Source: Stappia sp. BW2
GTDB taxonomy: Bacteria; Pseudomonadota; Alphaproteobacteria; Rhizobiales; Stappiaceae
Assembly: GCF_008107695.1 (NCBI RefSeq)
Contig: NZ_VIRG01000054.1
Location: 62,001 to 126,000 of the forward strand
Direction of reading: 5' to 3'
Length of the DNA: 64,000 nt
The notes under the pieces were generated by a model, which worked only from the letters and a program-made list of their open reading frames with translations, was not told the origin of the DNA and searched no databases. The position numbers were made by a program, and so were the translations under genes. How positions within the stretch are numbered: position 1 is the first letter of the stretch; every line of letters starts with the position of its first letter. Positions 1 to 9,800 of the stretch are shown piece after piece.

Positions 1-468
1 GAAATCCATCAAGGTGCCGCCTTCCTCGTAATGCTTGGCGATGGACCTGCCGACCGCATAGGTCGAACCGCCTGCAACCACGGGCAGGGACACCATTCCG
101 ACCATCCAGCCGATACCGGGGATCATCTTGGTGGCGCTGGCCGCCACGACATAACCGGCGCCGTAGCCGAGCACGCCGCCCGCAAGCGCATAAATGACCT
201 TGCGGCCAAGCTTTTCGGAGAATGGCTTGCCGTAGAGTTGCGACAACTTCTGGATCATGCGCAGCTGAATTCCCACGACGGCAGCGATATCGAAAAACGC
301 AACCGGAACGATGCTCGCGGCGACGGATCCGATCACATAGTCCTTGATCAGGTTGTCAGCCGTCAGTTCGCGGTTGATATCGAATTCAGCGTCATTTTCG
401 ACGGCTTCCGCCTCTGCGACGTCTTCAACCGGCTCTTCAGCCTTGCTTGCGGTAGTTCTGCTCGCCAT
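1..468 (-). CDS. DUF697-like membrane protein (partial, C-terminus beyond window)
   Basis: The gene starts with ATG at 468, preceded by AGGAG six bases upstream, and runs off the left edge after 156 codons. The N-terminus is acidic and Ala/Glu-rich (about 35 residues). It is followed by hydrophobic, Gly/Ala-rich helices separated by a basic amphipathic stretch with the signature L-S-Q-L-Y-G-K-P-F. This resembles the DUF697 domain found in membrane-associated proteins of the YcjF type. The same signature (L-S-R-L-Y-G-Q-P) occurs in the neighbouring gene 601-1275, so the two are paralogues. The 132-base gap between them holds a hairpin. A membrane location is inferred; the function is unknown. 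Confidence 0.6.
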   Translation of the reverse strand, partial: MASRTTASKAEEPVEDVAEAEAVENDAEFDINRELTADNLIKDYVIGSVAASIVPVAFFDIAAVVGIQLRMIQKLSQLYGKPFSEKLGRKVIYALAGGVLGYGAGYVVAASATKMIPGIGWMVGMVSLPVVAGGSTYAVGRSIAKHYEEGGTLMDF

Positions 469-551
469 AGAAATCTCCTGAGATCCGCACGGACATTTAT
501 CGAATGTCCGACCGAAGTGAAGGTGGCCTACATTCCTGTACGGCATCCGCA

Positions 552-578
552 CCGCCAGAACGGTACTCTTTCTGGCGG
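552..578. terminator. hairpin between the two DUF697-like genes
   Basis: A perfect 8-base inverted repeat (552-559 with 571-578, 11-base loop) lies just downstream of the 601-1275 gene and before the gene starting at 468. No U-tract follows in the transcribed (minus) direction, so it is more likely an RNA processing or attenuation structure than a strong terminator. Confidence 0.35.
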
Positions 579-600
579 AAAATGAAAAGCGTCCACGCAG

Positions 601-1275
601 TTAAACGGTTGGTATCGCCGTATTTGGGCTCGTTGCAGTCGTGTCACCCGCCAATCCTGCGAGATGCGCGAGATAGACTTCCCCGACAATCCGCACGAGC
701 ACGGCCGCGGATATGGACGTAATCGCCGTCGCGACCAGGTTCGGACCGGGCATCATGCTCATCAGTCCTGTTGTCGCGAAACTTGCAATGCCCGGGGCCG
801 CCATGCCGGTCAGCATCGAGGTCGCAAGTTGCTTGCTGCGAGTTCCATCAAGCGGCTGGCCGTACAGGCGGGACAAGCGGCGTAGCATGCGGTCGACAAT
901 CGCCGAAATCGCGACAAGGTCGACCCAGGGCATTGGGATCAATCCCGCGACAGTGGCGAGATTTGCATGACGTTCCACAATCAGTTTCCCGGAAGCTTGC
1001 CGGAAGGCGGCTCTGGTCGGGCGGCTGCGGGTTTCGAAGGGTGCGGCCACTGTCACGGGCAGCGGAGCCTGTGCACTGTGTTCGGCAGCGCGCGTGCGCG
1101 ACGGTTTTTCTTGGCGGTCCGGGTTCAGCGGAGCCGGTTCCTCCTCAGTAGACTTTGCCGGTTCATCAGACTGCGCGGTTCGATGCGGCAGGTCTTCCGC
1201 TTCAAGGGCGGACTTTGCGGCCTTGCGCAGGTCGTCCAGCGTCCGTCTTGAGGTTCTCGGCAGTCTCTTGCTCAC
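601..1275 (-). CDS. DUF697-like membrane protein with disordered N-terminus
   Basis: This 224-residue protein has a basic, Pro/Ala/Glu-rich, probably disordered first 90 residues. A C-terminal hydrophobic domain (about 95-215) contains P-M-P-W-V-D-L, L-S-R-L-Y-G-Q-P and long Ala/Gly/Met-rich helices. The domain pattern matches the partial protein at 1-468 and resembles DUF697. The GTG start at 1273-1275 overlaps the TGA of the upstream ParA gene in a GTGA overlap, so translation is probably coupled. A functional partnership with the ParA ATPase is inferred from that coupling; what the pair positions or anchors is not known. Confidence 0.6.
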   Translation of the reverse strand: MSKRLPRTSRRTLDDLRKAAKSALEAEDLPHRTAQSDEPAKSTEEEPAPLNPDRQEKPSRTRAAEHSAQAPLPVTVAAPFETRSRPTRAAFRQASGKLIVERHANLATVAGLIPMPWVDLVAISAIVDRMLRRLSRLYGQPLDGTRSKQLATSMLTGMAAPGIASFATTGLMSMMPGPNLVATAITSISAAVLVRIVGEVYLAHLAGLAGDTTATSPNTAIPTV

Positions 1276-1928
1276 GCGCTGAGGGCCTTTTTTGTTGCCA
1301 GAAGGGCCTCGGCTTCATTTGCGATTTCGATAATGTCGCTTGCCGCCGCCCCATCCGGTGCGATCAGGCTGGGTGTGCCGCCATAAAGGCCGGCCTCCGC
1401 GTAGGCAACCCGGTTTGGCATATCGTTGACGAGCAACGGGAAACCGGACTCTTCCAGCTCGGTCCGAATATGCCTCGAGATCACGCTTCCCCTGATCGTC
1501 TGGGTCAGGACGCAGCGGAATGTCGGCGCCCAGCCCTTCACGCCACTCATCAGCGTCTTGACGGTGTCCATCATCCGGTCGACATCAAGCGGCGAGGCCT
1601 TGACCGGTATCAGAACCAGATCGGCGACGGCGAGAGCCGCGACCGTGATATCGCTGTCGAAGCCAGGCGTGTCGACGATGGTGACGCCATGGCGCGGTCC
1701 ATGCTGCTTGATGGCCGTCCAAACGGACTTGTCAGACTGTTCGAGAAGATCAACGCCGCCAAGTGCCAGTTCGCGTTCGGCAAGACGCATGACCGACCTT
1801 TGCGGATCGGCATCGACAAGAAGCGGTGTCAGGCCTTTCAACTGCCAATGGACGGCGAGGCAGGTGGCCAGCGTGGTCTTGCCGCTTCCCCCCTTCAAGG
1901 AGGCGATGGTGACGACTGATCCGCTCAT
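1272..1928 (-). CDS. ParA/MinD-type ATPase (solo, no parB)
   Basis: The 218-residue protein carries a deviant Walker A motif K-G-G-S-G-K-T-T near residues 12-19, the V-D-A-D-P-Q switch region after it, and a Walker B-like V-D-T-P-G-F. These are hallmarks of ParA-family ATPases that bind DNA or membrane and position cargo. The start at 1928 is chosen because AGGTG lies just upstream and homology begins there; an upstream in-frame start at 1976 adds only non-conserved residues. No parB or parS-like gene is adjacent. The downstream partners are two DUF697-like membrane proteins, so this is more likely an orphan positioning ATPase than a chromosome or plasmid partition protein. Confidence 0.85.
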   Translation of the reverse strand: MSGSVVTIASLKGGSGKTTLATCLAVHWQLKGLTPLLVDADPQRSVMRLAERELALGGVDLLEQSDKSVWTAIKQHGPRHGVTIVDTPGFDSDITVAALAVADLVLIPVKASPLDVDRMMDTVKTLMSGVKGWAPTFRCVLTQTIRGSVISRHIRTELEESGFPLLVNDMPNRVAYAEAGLYGGTPSLIAPDGAAASDIIEIANEAEALLATKKALSA

Positions 1929-2049
1929 GTGCACCTGTTTCCGCTGATTCCCCGGTGTTCCGGTGAATGTTAACAAAAACTCAACGGAATGCTACGGGCT
2001 CGCCGCGGATTTCAGCTGTCTGCACTGAGTTGAAGTCTCTCGACCGGTC

Positions 2050-3087
2050 TTACTTCTTTTTGGCGAGATAGGCCTGAATGCGCTGCGCGGCATTTGTCAT
2101 GATGTTTTCGAAGAACAAGGGATAGTCATAGCCATGATAGACACCGGACGGGAAGAACGGCACATCGAGCCGCTTCGGGTCCTTTGCCACGACGGCCAGT
2201 CCTCCGTCTGCAATCTGGGCTGAAGCGAAACCCGGATAGGTTTGGTAGGTGTCGTCTTGGTTGAAAAAAGTCGACCCGCGATTGAGCTCCGCCGACGCCA
2301 GAGTGTCTTCCCGGGTCCAGGTCAAAGGATTGACGACGATGGCGCCCGGCAGAATGACGGGCGAGTCCTTCTGCTTGCCCGGAGCGACCGAATTGTAGCT
2401 GATGAAGCACCCGGTCTGATGGGCTTCTTCGCAGATCTCGATAGCCGGATTGTCCCTGAGGTCTTCTTCGGTAATCGACCAACCGACAACATATCCGGCA
2501 ATAAGCTGGTCCTCGATGCCAAGCTTGCCCCAGTGGTCGACCAGCAGCTGGGTGAGGACGTAGGACCCCTGGCTGTGGGCCGCCAGAATGAACGGCCGGC
2601 CCTTGTTGTGATGTTGCATGTAGTAGCGCAGAGCCCTGCTGACATCGTTCTCGCCATAGGCAACGAGGGCGTCACGCTCCTTTTCCGGCAGATTGAAACC
2701 GGCAAGGTTCATCTGTCGGTAGAACGGCGCGTAAAGGTTAGCCTGACCCGAAAAAATACGGGCCTCGGTCGTGACGGTTTCCGCGGCAGCGGCGACGAGG
2801 TCCTTGCGTGTGATGTCCATCAGCCAGGCCGAGTTGTCAAAGAGCACCGTCGGATAGATCCAGATGATATCGACGCCAAATCTGTCCGGATCCTCCGGCC
2901 TGTCGAGCCACCCGGCCGCACTCTCGTAGTCAGGGGCAGGAGGCACGCTTGCTTTGGAGAAGGGTGGCAGTTTTGTTTCGTCCGCCTGAACCGACACGAC
3001 GCTACTCAACAGAAGTCCCGCCCAAAGCAGGGCCGCGAGGCGTGACAATGTCCTGAACCTGGAACGGTCGGCTGAGCCTGGAAACAT
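2050..3087 (-). CDS. DUF3089 family alpha/beta-hydrolase, exported
   Basis: This 345-residue protein has a basic N-terminus and a hydrophobic segment (about residues 15-35) ending in V-Q-A-D, a plausible signal peptide or anchor. The conserved I-W-I-Y-P-T and F-D-N-S-A-W segments, and the nucleophile elbow A-H-S-Q-G-S with Ser near residue 172, match the DUF3089 group of lipase-like alpha/beta-hydrolases. The C-terminal G-V-Y-H-G-Y-D-Y segment probably carries the catalytic His. The substrate is unknown and the active location is predicted to be periplasmic. It is monocistronic, downstream of the TRAP operon on the same strand. Confidence 0.75.
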   Translation of the reverse strand: MFPGSADRSRFRTLSRLAALLWAGLLLSSVVSVQADETKLPPFSKASVPPAPDYESAAGWLDRPEDPDRFGVDIIWIYPTVLFDNSAWLMDITRKDLVAAAAETVTTEARIFSGQANLYAPFYRQMNLAGFNLPEKERDALVAYGENDVSRALRYYMQHHNKGRPFILAAHSQGSYVLTQLLVDHWGKLGIEDQLIAGYVVGWSITEEDLRDNPAIEICEEAHQTGCFISYNSVAPGKQKDSPVILPGAIVVNPLTWTREDTLASAELNRGSTFFNQDDTYQTYPGFASAQIADGGLAVVAKDPKRLDVPFFPSGVYHGYDYPLFFENIMTNAAQRIQAYLAKKK

Positions 3088-3245
3088 CTGCTACTCCCGC
3101 AATGAATGAGCCGTAGGCGTCGATGGGGCGGCGTTCAAGGCAAAACACAACCATATGCGGCACGGACTTGCCAGAAGAATCCTTCGGCCAGCACACTTTG
3201 GAGGTGCGCAGAAGCAGGGGAGATCCGGTCTTTTCCCTCGGGTCT

Positions 3246-3277
3246 TGTGCCGCATTCAGTCAAAGGAATGCGGCACA
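3246..3277. terminator. hairpin downstream of dctM
   Basis: An 11-base perfect stem (3246-3256 with 3267-3277) lies ten bases beyond the dctM stop, inside the 198-base gap before the DUF3089 gene. There is no clear U-run on the minus strand, so it is called as a transcript 3' hairpin or weak terminator. Confidence 0.45.
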
Positions 3278-3285
3278 CATTTAAC

Positions 3286-4596
3286 CTAGAGCATCCAGGT
3301 TGTGATGCCGGGAAAAAACAGCAGGATGGCCAGGACAATGAGTTGTAGCAGGATAAACGGCAGCAGGGCTCCGTAGATGTTGCCGAGCGTTATGTCCGGT
3401 GGGGCCACGCTTTTCAGATAGAAGGCTGCCGGTCCGAAGGGAGGCGTCAGGTAGGAGACCTGCATGTTGACTGCGAACAGGATACCGAACCAGATCGGAT
3501 CGTACCCAAGCTGAACGACGATCGGCACGAAGATCGGCAAGGTCAGCAGGGCTATCCCGATCCAGTCCAGGAACATGCCGAGCACGAGCAGGATCAGCAT
3601 CATGAACAGGATGACGACCACCGGTGAAGAGTCGAGACCAAGCATGACCGCGGAGACGAAGCGGTTGCCGCCCATCAGGTTATAGACACCGACCAGAACG
3701 GCCGCGGCGATCCCGATCCAGATGATCATGCCGCATGTTTCCAGCGTGTGGACCAGGCTTTCCTGCAACATTCGGGTGTTTAGTTCGCGGCGGAGCAGGG
3801 ATATGACGAGCACCGAGGAGACCCCAAGTGCCGCGGCTTCCGTAATGGAGGCAATGCCACCGTAGATCGAGCCCAGAACCGCCACCACGATGAAGACCGG
3901 CGCGATGAGGGACCTGATCGCACTGCCAACGGTTTCTTCTGCCCGTTCTTCTTCGGAAATCGGCGGGCCAAGGTCCGGATTTCGGACGCATCGGACTAGG
4001 ACATAGGCGATGTAGCAGCCCAGCAGCATCAGCGCGGGTGTGACAGCGGCAACGAAGAGATCGGCAATGGAGACACTTGCAACCAGCCCATAGATGATCA
4101 GGACGATGGAAGGGGGCATCATTGTCCCGAGTGACCCGCCAGCACAGACGACGCCGATTGACAGGTCGCGGTCATAGCCAAGCCGCAACATCTGGGGCAA
4201 GGCAAGAATACCCAGCAGAACGATTTCACCGCCGATGACACCGGACATGGCGGCCATCAAGGTCGCGACAATCAGGGTTTGAACGGCGACGCCACCCGGT
4301 AACCGTCCGGCGAGGACGCGCATTCCGTTGAAGAGGTCCTTCGCAATGCCCGATCTGTCGAGCAGGGCCGCCATCAGGATGAACATCGGAATGGCAACGA
4401 GAGAATATTCGGTGATGAAGCCGAAGATGCGGGCGGTGACCAGCGGAAGGGCATTCCCGCCGAACCAGCCGAATGTGAATACCAGGGCAACAAGCCCAGT
4501 CACCCAGGCCAGGGGCTGACCGGTCAGCAACAAGACGAAGATGCTGCCCACGAGCAGCAGCGTTCCGTATTCAATGCCCAGTTCGTTCAGTCCCAT
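3286..4596 (-). CDS. TRAP transporter large permease (DctM)
   Basis: This 436-residue, strongly hydrophobic protein has the 12-helix pattern of DctM subunits and signature blocks such as V-I-G-G-E-I-V-L-L-G, T-M-M-P-P-S-I-V-L-I-I-Y-G and a C-terminal Y-L-T-P-P-F-G-P-A. DctM forms the Na+-coupled translocation channel with DctQ and receives solute from DctP. The start at 4596 is preferred over the in-frame ATG at 4632 because GGAGG lies eight bases upstream and the start sits two bases after the dctQ stop. The cluster resembles the mannitol/chloroaromatic-type TRAP group, but the solute cannot be fixed from sequence. Confidence 0.9.
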   Translation of the reverse strand: MGLNELGIEYGTLLLVGSIFVLLLTGQPLAWVTGLVALVFTFGWFGGNALPLVTARIFGFITEYSLVAIPMFILMAALLDRSGIAKDLFNGMRVLAGRLPGGVAVQTLIVATLMAAMSGVIGGEIVLLGILALPQMLRLGYDRDLSIGVVCAGGSLGTMMPPSIVLIIYGLVASVSIADLFVAAVTPALMLLGCYIAYVLVRCVRNPDLGPPISEEERAEETVGSAIRSLIAPVFIVVAVLGSIYGGIASITEAAALGVSSVLVISLLRRELNTRMLQESLVHTLETCGMIIWIGIAAAVLVGVYNLMGGNRFVSAVMLGLDSSPVVVILFMMLILLVLGMFLDWIGIALLTLPIFVPIVVQLGYDPIWFGILFAVNMQVSYLTPPFGPAAFYLKSVAPPDITLGNIYGALLPFILLQLIVLAILLFFPGITTWML

Positions 4597-4597
4597 C

Positions 4598-5173
4598 TCA
4601 TTTGCCTCCGCGTTCGCTGTAGGCAGCGTCATCGCCGCGGATGGCCTTGATCAGATGCATCAGGGTCTGAACGAACATCAGGCAAACACAGATCAGGATA
4701 ATGATTTTCAAGAGGGCGGGTGTCGGTGGGTTCCAGGCCGTTCCCGTGCCTTCCAGATGGATATCTCCATTGGGCCGGTGGGTGGCCTTCCAGGCCATCG
4801 TCACGCCTGCGTATCCGAGACCTGCAAAGAAGATCATTGCGATCAACGAATTCACGATATCCAGCCATCGCCGAACCCCGGGCGAAACCGAGTCATAAAT
4901 CATGCGGACGCGGATGTGCTTGTCGCGGGCGAGCGCGACGGGGCCGCCGATCAGGAAGATGGCTGCGATGAGGAAGGTCGTGCTTTCGTGCGCCCAATAG
5001 GTTGGGCTGTCGAACACGTAGCGGGCGATAACCTCATAGACGCTGATGGCAAACGCCAGAAAGATGGCCCAGGAAAAGAGCTTGGCGGACCCGGCAATAA
5101 GCCGGTCGAGGCCGGTTCGCAGCTCGGCTTGGCCAGTGTCTTCCAGGTCACTCACGTCCGGATTGTCCGGCAT
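4598..5173 (-). CDS. TRAP transporter small permease (DctQ)
   Basis: The 191-residue protein has four hydrophobic helices, beginning after a roughly 35-residue hydrophilic N-terminus, with the DctQ-like pattern V-I-A-R-Y-V-F and a basic stretch R-D-K-H-I-R-V between helices. It pairs with DctM (immediately downstream, 1-base gap between stop and start codons) in the inner membrane. The insert between helices 3 and 4 is larger than in minimal DctQ proteins, as is common in the mannitol/chloroaromatic-like TRAP family. Confidence 0.85.
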   Translation of the reverse strand: MPDNPDVSDLEDTGQAELRTGLDRLIAGSAKLFSWAIFLAFAISVYEVIARYVFDSPTYWAHESTTFLIAAIFLIGGPVALARDKHIRVRMIYDSVSPGVRRWLDIVNSLIAMIFFAGLGYAGVTMAWKATHRPNGDIHLEGTGTAWNPPTPALLKIIILICVCLMFVQTLMHLIKAIRGDDAAYSERGGK

Positions 5174-5278
5174 GGCTTCTTCTCCCGTCGTGCGGTTGGC
5201 ATTCTTTTGTGGGAAATCGGGAATGGTCTGCCAGAAGAAAGGTCCGGCTGAACCAGGGTCAGGCAGACGCGAGGTCTG

Positions 5279-5310
5279 GCCGCTCCCGGGCCTGTTGGGC
5301 CGGGAGCGGC
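5279..5310. terminator. hairpin (attenuator) between dctP and dctQ
   Basis: An 11-base perfect GC-rich stem (5279-5289 with 5300-5310) lies in the 162-base gap between the binding-protein gene and the permease genes. In the minus-strand transcript it follows dctP directly. Such hairpins commonly stabilise or partially terminate the abundant binding-protein message, giving more DctP than membrane subunits. No U-tract is visible. Confidence 0.55.
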
Positions 5311-5335
5311 TGCATCAAAGGAGACGCTGGTCAGA

Positions 5336-6475
5336 TCAGAGCTGGTTGCGGCCCTTCAGATAGGCGACAACCGCATCGTAGTAGCGTTGGGTTAGGTCGT
5401 TCTTGCCGGCCCAGTTTTCCCACTCCTGCTGCGCGATCCTGCGGAACTTCGCCCGCTCGTCGCCAGACCAGTTGACGATTTCGATGTCCGGATTGGCCTT
5501 GGCTTCCTCGACAGCGGCTGCATCGAGTTTGCGCACGGAATAAACGTGATCGAAGATGAACTGGTCGACGGAGGCGTTCAGGATGGCCTTGAGGTCGTCC
5601 GGAAGTTCATCCCAGATCGACTTGGTCATCGAAATGTCGATCAGCGGCAGGGAGTGGAAGCCCGGATAGAGCGGATAGTGGGCAACGTCATTCATGCCCT
5701 GCGACTGGTTGGTTGCGAAAACCGTGTAGTCGGCCGCCTGGACCACGCCCTTGTCGAGAGCCGTGAAGACTTCGGAACCGGGCAGGGCAACCGGAGACGC
5801 ACCAGCCTTGGAGAAGATCTCGTAGACCATACCTTCCGGCGCACGCATCTTGACGCCCTTCAGGTCTTCAACGGAGCGGATCGGAACGCTGGAAACGAAT
5901 GCTTCCGGCTCGGTTGCCGCGGCTCCGATGAAATGGACGCCGTAAGGCTCGACCAGTTCGGCGTAGAGCTCATGGCCGCCACCGGATTGCATGAACCCGA
6001 TCAGTTCGAAAGGATCGCTCCAGGCGCCGACCAGGTTGCCCATCATGGCAAAGGCGGGGTCTTTCCCGGCGAAATAGCTCGGGTCGGTCAGGTGGCCCTG
6101 CAAAATGCCGGAGCCAACGGCATCAAGCGTATCGGTGTGAGGGACAACGGCGCCGATCGGCAAAATCTCGATGGCGATGCGCCCGCCAGACATTTTCTCG
6201 ACGCTTTCAGCCCATTTCTGTTTGTTGATAAAGCCCGGCTCACCGGCCGTTTCCGAGGTCTGGAAGGTCCAGTTGTAGTCCGCCGCCGTAGCGACACCCG
6301 GTGCGGCAAGAACCGACAGGGCGAACAGGCTTGATAGAATTCCGGTCTTCAGTGACAGCAAACGTCCCAAAGGCCCGTCGCTTGCAACTGTCTGCCTGAC
6401 GCGGGCTGCAAGGTTTTGAAATTGCACACCGCCGCGCGGCGTTTTTGTGTCTTCACGATAACTATTCGATTGCAT
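5336..6475 (-). CDS. TRAP transporter substrate-binding protein (DctP)
   Basis: The 379-residue protein has an unusually long N-terminus: about 45 mainly hydrophilic residues precede a hydrophobic segment ending in A-T-A-A-D, the likely signal cleavage site near residue 65. The mature part has DctP-family features, including S-V-E-D-L-K-G-V-K-M-R-A-P, the segment carrying the conserved Arg that binds the solute carboxylate. The start at 6475 is chosen for the GGAGG seven bases upstream. It is first in the dctP-dctQ-dctM operon. The ligand is unknown; an organic acid is likely. Confidence 0.88.
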   Translation of the reverse strand: MQSNSYREDTKTPRGGVQFQNLAARVRQTVASDGPLGRLLSLKTGILSSLFALSVLAAPGVATAADYNWTFQTSETAGEPGFINKQKWAESVEKMSGGRIAIEILPIGAVVPHTDTLDAVGSGILQGHLTDPSYFAGKDPAFAMMGNLVGAWSDPFELIGFMQSGGGHELYAELVEPYGVHFIGAAATEPEAFVSSVPIRSVEDLKGVKMRAPEGMVYEIFSKAGASPVALPGSEVFTALDKGVVQAADYTVFATNQSQGMNDVAHYPLYPGFHSLPLIDISMTKSIWDELPDDLKAILNASVDQFIFDHVYSVRKLDAAAVEEAKANPDIEIVNWSGDERAKFRRIAQQEWENWAGKNDLTQRYYDAVVAYLKGRNQL

Positions 6476-6503
6476 GTTTTCCTCCCACATACATCGCCAC
6501 AGT

Positions 6504-6517
6504 GTTGGCTCGCCAAC
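6504..6517. promoter_or_regulatory. inverted repeat upstream of dctP, candidate operator
   Basis: A 14-base site GTTGGC-tc-GCCAAC lies about 30 bases upstream of the dctP start. Its position and symmetry suit a repressor operator, for example LacI- or GntR-type. No cognate regulator is encoded next to the TRAP operon. The rest of the 6476-6837 gap holds the dctP promoter region and, at its far end, a hairpin downstream of the RND gene. Confidence 0.4.
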
Positions 6518-6786
6518 GCTTGGCACGTCACGTTACGCGGCGAGGAACCGGATGTGACAGGGCGATTCACGCAATCCATTTGCGGGAACCCGCAATTTGG
6601 GTGTTGGTGCCGGTATTGCAGCCCCTGGATGTGCCGATCAGCCTCAATGTGGCGACCTTCCACACCGGAGATATCGAAAGCGACTTTCGGAATTTTTCAA
6701 AAGAGGCAAGGAGCAGGAGCACCGTCCGGCAATCGTCGCCGGATGGTCGCTTTCGTTGAGCCTGCGAAGATCCGATCAAGTGCAAA

Positions 6787-6814
6787 CGCCCCGGAAACGG
6801 CTGTTTCCAGGGCG
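6787..6814 (-). terminator. terminator-like hairpin after the RND pump gene
   Basis: Two stacked inverted repeats (6787-6791/6810-6814 and 6793-6798/6803-6808) form a hairpin 24 bases past the RND stop codon. Only a short T-run follows on the minus strand, so termination strength is uncertain. Confidence 0.5.
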
Positions 6815-6837
6815 CTTATCTGTCATGTCGTCTTCAT

Positions 6838-9800
6838 TCAGAAGGCAGCTTCCTGCGCTTGCGGCCGCTCGACGGTGTCATGGTGCTGCACAAGCGGCCG
6901 GTTGCCGGAAAGCTTGCGAACCAGAACGTAGAAGACCGGTGTCATGAAGATGCCGAAGAAGGTTACGCCGATCATGCCGGAGAAGACAGCGACCCCCATG
7001 GCAGAGCGCATTTCGGCGCCGGCACCGGTTGAAAGCACCAGCGGGACGACCCCCATGATGAAGGCCATGGAGGTCATCAGGATCGGCCTAAGCCGCAAAC
7101 GGCTGGCTTCAATGGCCGCTTCCACGGGTGACCGGCCCTCGAACTCCAGTTCCCGTGCGAATTCCACGATCAGGATCGCGTTTTTCGCCGAGAGGCCGAC
7201 AAGCACTATCAACCCGATCTGGGTGAAGATGTTGTTGTCGCCCGCTGTCAGCCAGACGCCCGTCAGGGCGGCAAGCACACCCATGGGAACGATCATGATG
7301 ATCGCCACAGGCAGCATCAGGCTTTCATACTGGGCGGCAAGCACCAGGTAGACCAGAAGCAGGGCCAGAGGGAAGACGAGGAACCCGGAACTGCCGGCAA
7401 GGATCTGCTGGTAGGTGAGGTCGGTCCATTCGAAGGCGATGCCCTTGGGCAGGGTTTCTTCCGCGATCCGTTCGACCGCGGCCTGTGCCTGGCCGGAGGA
7501 ATAGCCGGGCGCCGGGCCGCCGTTGATGTCAGCGGCAAGAAAGCCGTTGTAGCGGGTTGCGCGTTCCGGCCCGGTGGTCGCCTCCACCTTCAGAAGGGCG
7601 GAGAGCGGGATCATCTGGCCGGTGGCGGAGCGGACCTTCAGCTTGCCGATATCGTCGGCATGGGCCCGGTACTGGGCGTCTGCCTGCACCCGGACGCTGT
7701 AGGTGCGGCCGAAGGCGTTGAAATCGTTGACAAAAAGCGACCCCAGATAGATCTGCAGCGTCTCGAACACATCCGTTACCGAAACACCGAGCTGCTCGGC
7801 CTTGGTGCGATCGAGATCCGCATAAAGCTGGGGCACATTGATCTGGAAGCTGGAGAACAGTCCGGCCAGCTCCCGTGTCTGGTAGGCCTGTGCCAGGAAC
7901 GCCTTGTTGGCGGCGTCGAGTGCCTGGTAGCCGAGCCCGGCGCGGTCCTCGATCTGCAGCTTGAACCCGCCGGTGGTGCCCAGGCCCTGGACGGGCGGCG
8001 GCGCGAATATGGCGATGAACGCATCCTGGATCGTGCCGAATTTCTGGTTCAGCTGCATGGCAATCGCATTGCCTGACAGGTCCGGAGACTGTCGTTCCTC
8101 GAAATCCGACAGAGTGGCGAAGACGATGCCGGCGTTGGAGGAGTTGGTGAACCCGTTGATCGACAGGCCCGGGAAGGCGATGGCGTGTTCGACGCCTTCC
8201 TGTTCCAGCGCAATCTCGCTCATCCGGCGGATGACGTCTTCCGTGCGGTCCAGTGTGGCAGCGTCGGGAAGCTGGGCAAAGCCGATCAGATACTGTTTGT
8301 CCTGCGCCGGAACAAAGCCACCGGGAACCGTGGTGAAGAGGCTGTAGGTTGCTCCTGCCAACACCATGTAGATCCCCATGACAATGGTCTTGCGGGACAA
8401 CAGGCCGCCGATGCTCTTGCCGTAGGCGTTGGACCCGGCGCCGAACGCCCGGTTGAAGCCTCTGAAGAACCAGCCGAACAGGAAATCCATCGCACGCGTC
8501 AGCCAGTCCTTGGGCGCATGATGATCCTTCAGGAGAAGGGCGGCCAGCGCCGGGGACAGGGTCAGCGAGTTGATGGCCGAGATCACGGTGGAGATCGCAA
8601 TCGTCAGCGCGAATTGGCGATAGAACTGACCCGACAGACCGGTGATGAAGGCCAGAGGAACGAACACGGCCACCAGCACAAGCGCTATGGCGATGATCGG
8701 CCCGGAGACTTCCTTCATGGCCTTGTAGGTGGCTTCGCGTGGGTGCAGTCCGCTCTCGATATTTCGCTCAACGTTTTCCACGACCACAATCGCATCGTCG
8801 ACGACGATGCCGATGGCGAGAACCAGTCCGAACAGGCTGAGCGCATTGATTGAGAAGCCGAAGACATACATGACACCGAAGGTGCCGATGATCGACACGG
8901 GAACCGCGATCAGGGGAATGATCGACGCGCGCCAGGTCTGCAGGAACAGGATCACGACGAGAACCACCAGCACCACGGCTTCAAGCAGCGTGTCGACGAC
9001 CTTTTCGATGGAGGAACGCACGAATTTCGTGGTGTCGTAGACGATCTCGTATTTGACGCCGTCGGGCATGGCGACCTGTAGGTCGTTCATGGTTTCGACC
9101 ACCGCATCGGAGATTGCAATCGCATTGGAGCCTGGTGCCTGAAACACCGGAATCGCGACGGCGGGCTTGCCGTCGAGCAGCGAGCGCAAGGAATAATCGG
9201 CCGCGCCCAGCTCGATCCGGGCGACGTCACGCAACCGGGTGACCTCGCCGTTGTCACCGGTGCGGACGATGATGTTGCCGAATTCTTCCGGTGTCTGAAG
9301 GCGCCCCTGCGCATTCACGCTGAGCTGAACGTCGACGCCTTCCAGATTGGGCGACGCACCGATGGTGCCGGCTGCTGCCTGCACGTTCTGTTCGCGGATG
9401 GCTCTGGTGATGTCGCTGGCTGCCAGATTGTGTCCGGCCGCCTTCTGTGGATCGACCCACACACGCATGGAATAATCGCCCGAGCCGAACACCTGCACCT
9501 GGCCGACGCCCTGAATGCGGGCCAGCCGGTCCTTGATGTTGAGAACGGCATAGTTGCGCAGATAGGTGATGTCGTAGCGATTGTCCGGCGAGGTCAGGTT
9601 TACCACCATCATCAGATCGGGCGAGCTTTTCACCGTGGTCACACCCAGGCTCCGGACTTCTGCCGGCAGGCGCGGCTCGGCCTGCGAAACGCGGTTCTGG
9701 ACAAGCTGCTGGGCCTGGTCGGGATCGGTGCCAAGCTCGAAGGTGACCGTGAGTGTCATGGCGCCGTCGGAGGTCGCCTGGCTGGTCATGTAGAGCATGC

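Noticed and set aside
1272..1928. Chromosomal partition locus (ParA of ParABS) or plasmid origin
   Set aside because: No ParB, parS-like repeats or replication genes are visible; the partners are membrane proteins.
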